DNA of 36,560 bases from Ignavibacteria bacterium (lineage in GTDB: Bacteria; Bacteroidota; Ignavibacteria; Tepidaquicellales; Tepidaquicellaceae): assembly GCA_028714695.1 (NCBI GenBank), contig JAQTLX010000024.1, positions 1 to 36,560 on the forward strand, written 5' to 3'. Numbering within the stretch: the first letter of the stretch is position 1; each line of letters opens with the position of its first letter. Both the position numbers and the translations under genes were made by a program. The notes beneath the pieces were generated by a model. That model made no database searches. It saw nothing but the letters and a program-made list of their open reading frames with translations, and was not told the origin of the DNA. Shown in pieces: positions 33,780-36,560 of this stretch.

Positions 33780-34487
33780 TTAATCGTATTTAGAGGAAAT
33801 ATCCTCCCGCAGTGTTTCGCACTGACGTCTGCCTGCTTCATCGGCAGCCTCATTAACCGCCGCACGGATTTCATCTTCCGACATGTTCATCAGCCTTACG
33901 GCGTTAATTACACTTGCCGCTGTTCTTACATACTGGGGTCCGAGGACGCCCACTACTACTTCGCGAAGCGGAATATTCGATGATTCGGTGTTAGCCCAGA
34001 TTATTTTTCCTGTGTTCCTGTCGGTTAAAACCACTTCCGTTTTTGCATCCGCATATATGCCGCCGGAATTCGAAGCCAGGCGGAATCCGAGCAGTTTGGT
34101 TTCTACAACATAACGCGTGTTATTGTCGAGTTCTTCAGAAACATTAATTTTGCAGTATGTAACAAGACCTTCTTCAACTCCTTCCATAACATTCGTAACC
34201 AGACTGTCCGCGTTTACTGCATTTTTCAGTTTTTCTTCGACGCGGCTTTCCGCATATCCCGACCCCACTTCGCCGAGAATAACCGTGATAAGCGATTTTG
34301 TATCGGTACCGTAACCTGTGTGTACATCAACGCAGACTTTTGTAAGCGAAGGCGACACATACGTTTTGAAATAAACATTCGCTGACGCAAGATTATATTT
34401 CGCAAGTTCATTCGTGTGCGAACATCCCGAAAATATAAATGCCAGAGCAAGGACAACAAGTGAATTTATTGTGATTCTGGATTTCAT
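33780..34487 (-). CDS. Lipoprotein, unknown function
   Basis: The 235-residue protein has a signal peptide with lipobox FSGC (Cys about 22). The mature protein is alpha/beta-like, with strands such as RYVVETKLLGFRLAS, AKTEVVLTDRNTGKIIW and ANTESS, and ends in an acidic helix. The DRNTGKIIWANTES pattern is like that of small outer-membrane lipoproteins that work with secretion or assembly systems, but I recognise no specific family. It is divergently oriented from the DinB gene (68 bp apart), so they share a promoter region. Confidence 0.72.
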   Translation of the reverse strand: MKSRITINSLVVLALAFIFSGCSHTNELAKYNLASANVYFKTYVSPSLTKVCVDVHTGYGTDTKSLITVILGEVGSGYAESRVEEKLKNAVNADSLVTNVMEGVEEGLVTYCKINVSEELDNNTRYVVETKLLGFRLASNSGGIYADAKTEVVLTDRNTGKIIWANTESSNIPLREVVVGVLGPQYVRTAASVINAVRLMNMSEDEIRAAVNEAADEAGRRQCETLREDISSKYD

Positions 34488-34555
34488 AGAAACTCCGTTT
34501 TGTATTTTATACTTTACACATAAACTTTTGTTCCTTTAAACTAAATAAAAACAAC

Positions 34556-35056
34556 ATGTATCATACAGTTTCGGAATTTCTGGGTGACTGGAAAAGAGAA
34601 AGCGAAATGACAAAGAAGGTATTCGCAAACCTGACGGATAATTCTCTTAGTCAAAAAGTTGTACCGGGCGGACGAGATATCGGATTTCTTGCCTGGCATA
34701 TAGTAATTACGATAGGCGAAATGATGAATAAATCAGGACTCGCCGTAGAAGCGCCGGATGAAAATTCAGAACCGCCGGCATCTGCAAAAGAAATTCATGA
34801 TGCTTATGTGAGCGCATCAAATTCGCTAATCGGCGAAGTTGAAAAGAAATGGAAAGACAGCATTATGCAGGAAGATATTGACATGTACGGACAGAAATGG
34901 AAAGGGTGGCTGCTTTGCAACGCATTAATCAAACACGAAATCCATCACAGAGCGCAATTGACAGTATTAATGAGACAGGCGGGGCTTAAGGTACCGGGCT
35001 CATACGGTCCGGCGAAAGAAGAGTGGTCGGCTATGGGTATGCCGGAAGCGCGTTAG
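34556..35056 (+). CDS. DinB-family metal-binding protein
   Basis: The 166-residue four-helix-bundle protein of the DinB/YfiT type has a three-histidine metal site, H48 (LAWHIV) and H127/H131 (HEIHH). DinB-like proteins are often induced by DNA damage or act as thiol-dependent transferases; the specific reaction here is unknown. Length fits the family. It is followed by a 286-bp gap with short A/T-rich words and no gene that I can support. Confidence 0.85.
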   Translation: MYHTVSEFLGDWKRESEMTKKVFANLTDNSLSQKVVPGGRDIGFLAWHIVITIGEMMNKSGLAVEAPDENSEPPASAKEIHDAYVSASNSLIGEVEKKWKDSIMQEDIDMYGQKWKGWLLCNALIKHEIHHRAQLTVLMRQAGLKVPGSYGPAKEEWSAMGMPEAR

Positions 35057-35270
35057 GGATTGGAATATTGTTAAATAGAAATGGAAAATGATTAAATATT
35101 ATTAAATTTTCATACTTCGCTCCCGCGTTAGCAAATCATGTTGCTGCGCACGAGCGTTGCAACAAGAGAATTTTCCATTATTCATTATACGATTTTCTAT
35201 TCCAGATTTCCCGAATCACAAAGTAAGAGATGCATTAATTTGCATTTGTACTTTGTTTCAATGAGTGCAT

Positions 35271-35300
35271 AAAAAAATGGCTGCCTTTTCGGGCAGCCAT
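35271..35300 (-). terminator. Terminator of the cold-shock gene
   Basis: On the minus strand ATGGCTGCC (35300-35292) pairs perfectly with GGCAGCCAT (35285-35277) across a 6-nt loop, then a run of T residues (from 35276 down to 35270). Confidence 0.92.
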
Positions 35301-35342
35301 ACATAATCATTAGCGTACAATAATATAAGACAGTTTTACGTA

Positions 35343-35549
35343 TTAGTTTCCAACTTTGCTAACATTTGCCGCTTGAGGTCCTTTTGGTCCGTCTTCGATT
35401 TCGAACTCGACTGTGTCTCCTTCGTTTAATGTTTTGTAACCTTCGCCGGTAATCGCTTTGTAATGTACAAATACGTCTTTTTTACCTGCAACTGTAATGA
35501 AACCGAAACCCTTTGAAGAGTTGAACCATTTCACAGTACCTTTTTCCAT
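35343..35549 (-). CDS. Cold-shock domain protein (CspA family)
   Basis: The 68-residue protein is a single cold-shock domain that binds single-stranded RNA or DNA. It starts with [20 protein letters not shown], so RNP1 KGFGFI is intact, and RNP2 follows as DVFVHYKAI. The end, [13 protein letters not shown], is standard. Length and motifs match CspA-type RNA chaperones. It is transcribed from a promoter more than 200 nt upstream (35761-35791) and so has a long leader, which in CspA genes acts as a thermosensor. Confidence 0.95.
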   Translation of the reverse strand: MEKGTVKWFNSSKGFGFITVAGKKDVFVHYKAITGEGYKTLNEGDTVEFEIEDGPKGPQAANVSKVGN

Positions 35550-35754
35550 TTTGTTTCCTTTCGAAAAATTTAGATAATTTACTTCCCGTTTAAGGGGTTT
35601 GAAAAAATAATAAACCTAACTTTAATTGCTTGGATTGTTTTCCGGATCCTGTGGAGATACACTAAATAGAGCAAACAGCAGAGTAACGATTTACGGAAGT
35701 GCTTTCCTCTAAGCGGTAAAACATCGTTTTAAAGCAAATAACACGATTTATTTA
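35550..35754 (-). promoter_or_regulatory. Long 5' leader of the cold-shock gene
   Basis: The predicted start site near 35754 and the start codon at 35549 leave a leader of about 205 nt without an open frame. I cannot fold it by eye. A leader of this length matches the thermo-responsive leaders of cold-shock mRNAs, but no cold-box consensus is evident. Confidence 0.45.
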
Positions 35755-35760
35755 TTTGCA

Positions 35761-35791
35761 CAAATATACTTTTTACGAAAATAAAGTTCAA
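35761..35791 (-). promoter_or_regulatory. Promoter of the cold-shock gene
   Basis: On the minus strand TTGAAC (35791-35786) and TATATTTG (35768-35761) are separated by 17 bp. TATATTTG matches the Bacteroidota -7 consensus TAnnTTTG exactly. Confidence 0.65.
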
Positions 35792-35914
35792 GATATTTTA
35801 AAACTTTACGGTTTTTTTATTTGTTTAGTTATTTGTCAGCCCTGATTCTGATGCAGGAAAAAGAAAATAAAACGTATATCTTAAAAATAAATTAACAGAA
35901 TAAAGGAGTAAAAA

Positions 35915-36286
35915 ATGGCAGGTAAAAATCCAATCGGATGGTTTGAAATTCATGTAAATGATTTTGACGAAGCGCGCAAATTCTACGGCGGCGTCTTCGA
36001 CTGGGAATTCAAACTTTCACAGGGAACGAAATCACTTTACTGGAATATATACACGGGCGAAAATGCTATCGGCGGCGGCTTCATGAAAAAAAGCAAATCC
36101 GAACATGACGGTCAGGCGGTAATTTTATATATTGAAGTCGATGATATAGATGGAATTCTCAAAAAAGTGAGCGAGTTAGGAGGCAAAACCGATATACCTA
36201 AAACACTTATAAGCGAAACAGCCGGATATTTTTCATTGTTTAAAGACCCGGATAATAATCTGATGGGGCTGTGGGCGAAGAAGTGA
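35915..36286 (+). CDS. VOC-family (glyoxalase/bleomycin-resistance-like) protein
   Basis: The 123-residue protein of the vicinal oxygen chelate superfamily has paired beta-alpha-beta-beta-beta modules. The first holds IGWFEIHVNDFDEARKFYGG, and the second ILYIEVDDIDGILKKV, ending FKDPDNNLMGLW. Metal-binding residues are not complete enough to name a reaction, so it could be an antibiotic-binding or enzymatic member. A strong Shine-Dalgarno AAAGGAG (35902-35908) lies 6 nt before the ATG, unusual in this window. Confidence 0.85.
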   Translation: MAGKNPIGWFEIHVNDFDEARKFYGGVFDWEFKLSQGTKSLYWNIYTGENAIGGGFMKKSKSEHDGQAVILYIEVDDIDGILKKVSELGGKTDIPKTLISETAGYFSLFKDPDNNLMGLWAKK

Positions 36287-36292
36287 AAACAG

Positions 36293-36327
36293 AGAATCTA
36301 GAATCTAGAAGATAGAATCTAGAATCT
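36293..36327. repeat. Heptamer array, unit GAATCTA
   Basis: GAATCTAGAATCTA-type heptamers follow the VOC gene, in two short runs joined by GAAGATA. The same unit is at 1862-1889. Confidence 0.8.
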
Positions 36328-36384
36328 AGGAGTTATGTGTTAGAAGTTAGGAGTTAGAAGTTAGGAGTTAGAAGTTAGGAGTCG
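36328..36384. repeat. Heptamer array, unit GRAGTTA
   Basis: Alternating GAAGTTA and GGAGTTA heptamers form a 14-bp compound unit. The run follows the GAATCTA array directly. Confidence 0.8.
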
Positions 36385-36435
36385 GAGATTCGTATTAACG
36401 AAACGGAGACATGCAATGCGGGTTAAAAGTTAATA

Positions 36436-36560
36436 ATTGTTAATCGCTAATTGTTAATCGCTAATTGTTAATCGCTAATTGTTAATCGCTAATTGTTAAT
36501 CGCTAATTGTTAATCGCTAATTGTTAATCGCTAATTGTTAATCGCTAATTGTTAATCGCT
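36436..36560. repeat. 14-bp array running off the window end
   Basis: Eight full copies of ATTGTTAATCGCTA (two heptamers) start at 36436, 36450, 36464, 36478, 36492, 36506, 36520 and 36534. A ninth is cut by the window edge after 13 bases. The copies are identical. Confidence 0.95.

Noticed and set aside
30643..36560. CRISPR array
   Set aside because: The repeats are contiguous 7-14-bp units without spacers, and there are no cas genes.

Overview
The window looks like a chromosomal segment of a bacterium from the Bacteroidota/Chlorobiota (FCB) assemblage, most likely an Ignavibacteria- or Kapabacteria-like lineage. The reasons are two secreted proteins ending in a type IX secretion (T9SS) sorting domain with the NxPNPFNP signature, Bacteroidota-style -7 elements (TAnnTTTG), mostly weak Shine-Dalgarno sequences, many SPII lipoproteins, and A/T-rich intergenic DNA packed with simple repeats. 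This placement is inferred from sequence features, not from a marker-gene tree.

Layout. 1-660 is an 86/87-bp tandem array. 715-1825 (minus) holds two exported hypothetical proteins, one an internal duplication with perfectly spaced histidines. 2311-7750 (plus) is a TetR-TolC-HlyD-ABC2 permease-ABC2 permease efflux operon with no ATPase gene. 7752-10250 (minus) is a large TPR lipoprotein resembling the T9SS protein SprE/PorW. 10719-17744 (plus) is a housekeeping block: lon, dnaX (with a probable A10 frameshift site), an agmatinase, endonuclease III, a KdsC-like phosphatase and a Cys/Met-metabolism PLP enzyme, closed by a strong terminator. 17815-18393 (minus) is a flavoredoxin-like protein. 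18984-22049 (plus) carries three tandem members of an unrecognised lipoprotein family, one of them broken; a fourth is at 31879-32922. 22080-23561 (minus) is a helical hypothetical protein. 23736-26866 has two T9SS cargo proteins, the second lying between 47-bp direct copies of a terminator. 27305-27739 is a small cytosine deaminase of the yeast type. 27922-29410 (minus) is an ECF sigma factor and its membrane partner. 29430-30710 is a gene-free block of nested repeats. 30816-36286 holds ornithine carbamoyltransferase, the fourth lipoprotein paralog, a glutathione peroxidase, a further lipoprotein, a DinB-like protein, a cold-shock protein with a long leader, and a VOC protein. The window ends inside a 14-bp array.

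How it fits together. There is no prophage, IS element, CRISPR array, rRNA or tRNA that I can see. The window mixes core metabolism with cell-envelope functions (efflux, lipoproteins, T9SS export). The most notable signals are the dnaX frameshift site, the ATPase-less efflux operon, the paralogous lipoprotein family, the duplicated six-histidine protein, and a set of heptamer-based tandem arrays that share one repeat period though their sequences differ.
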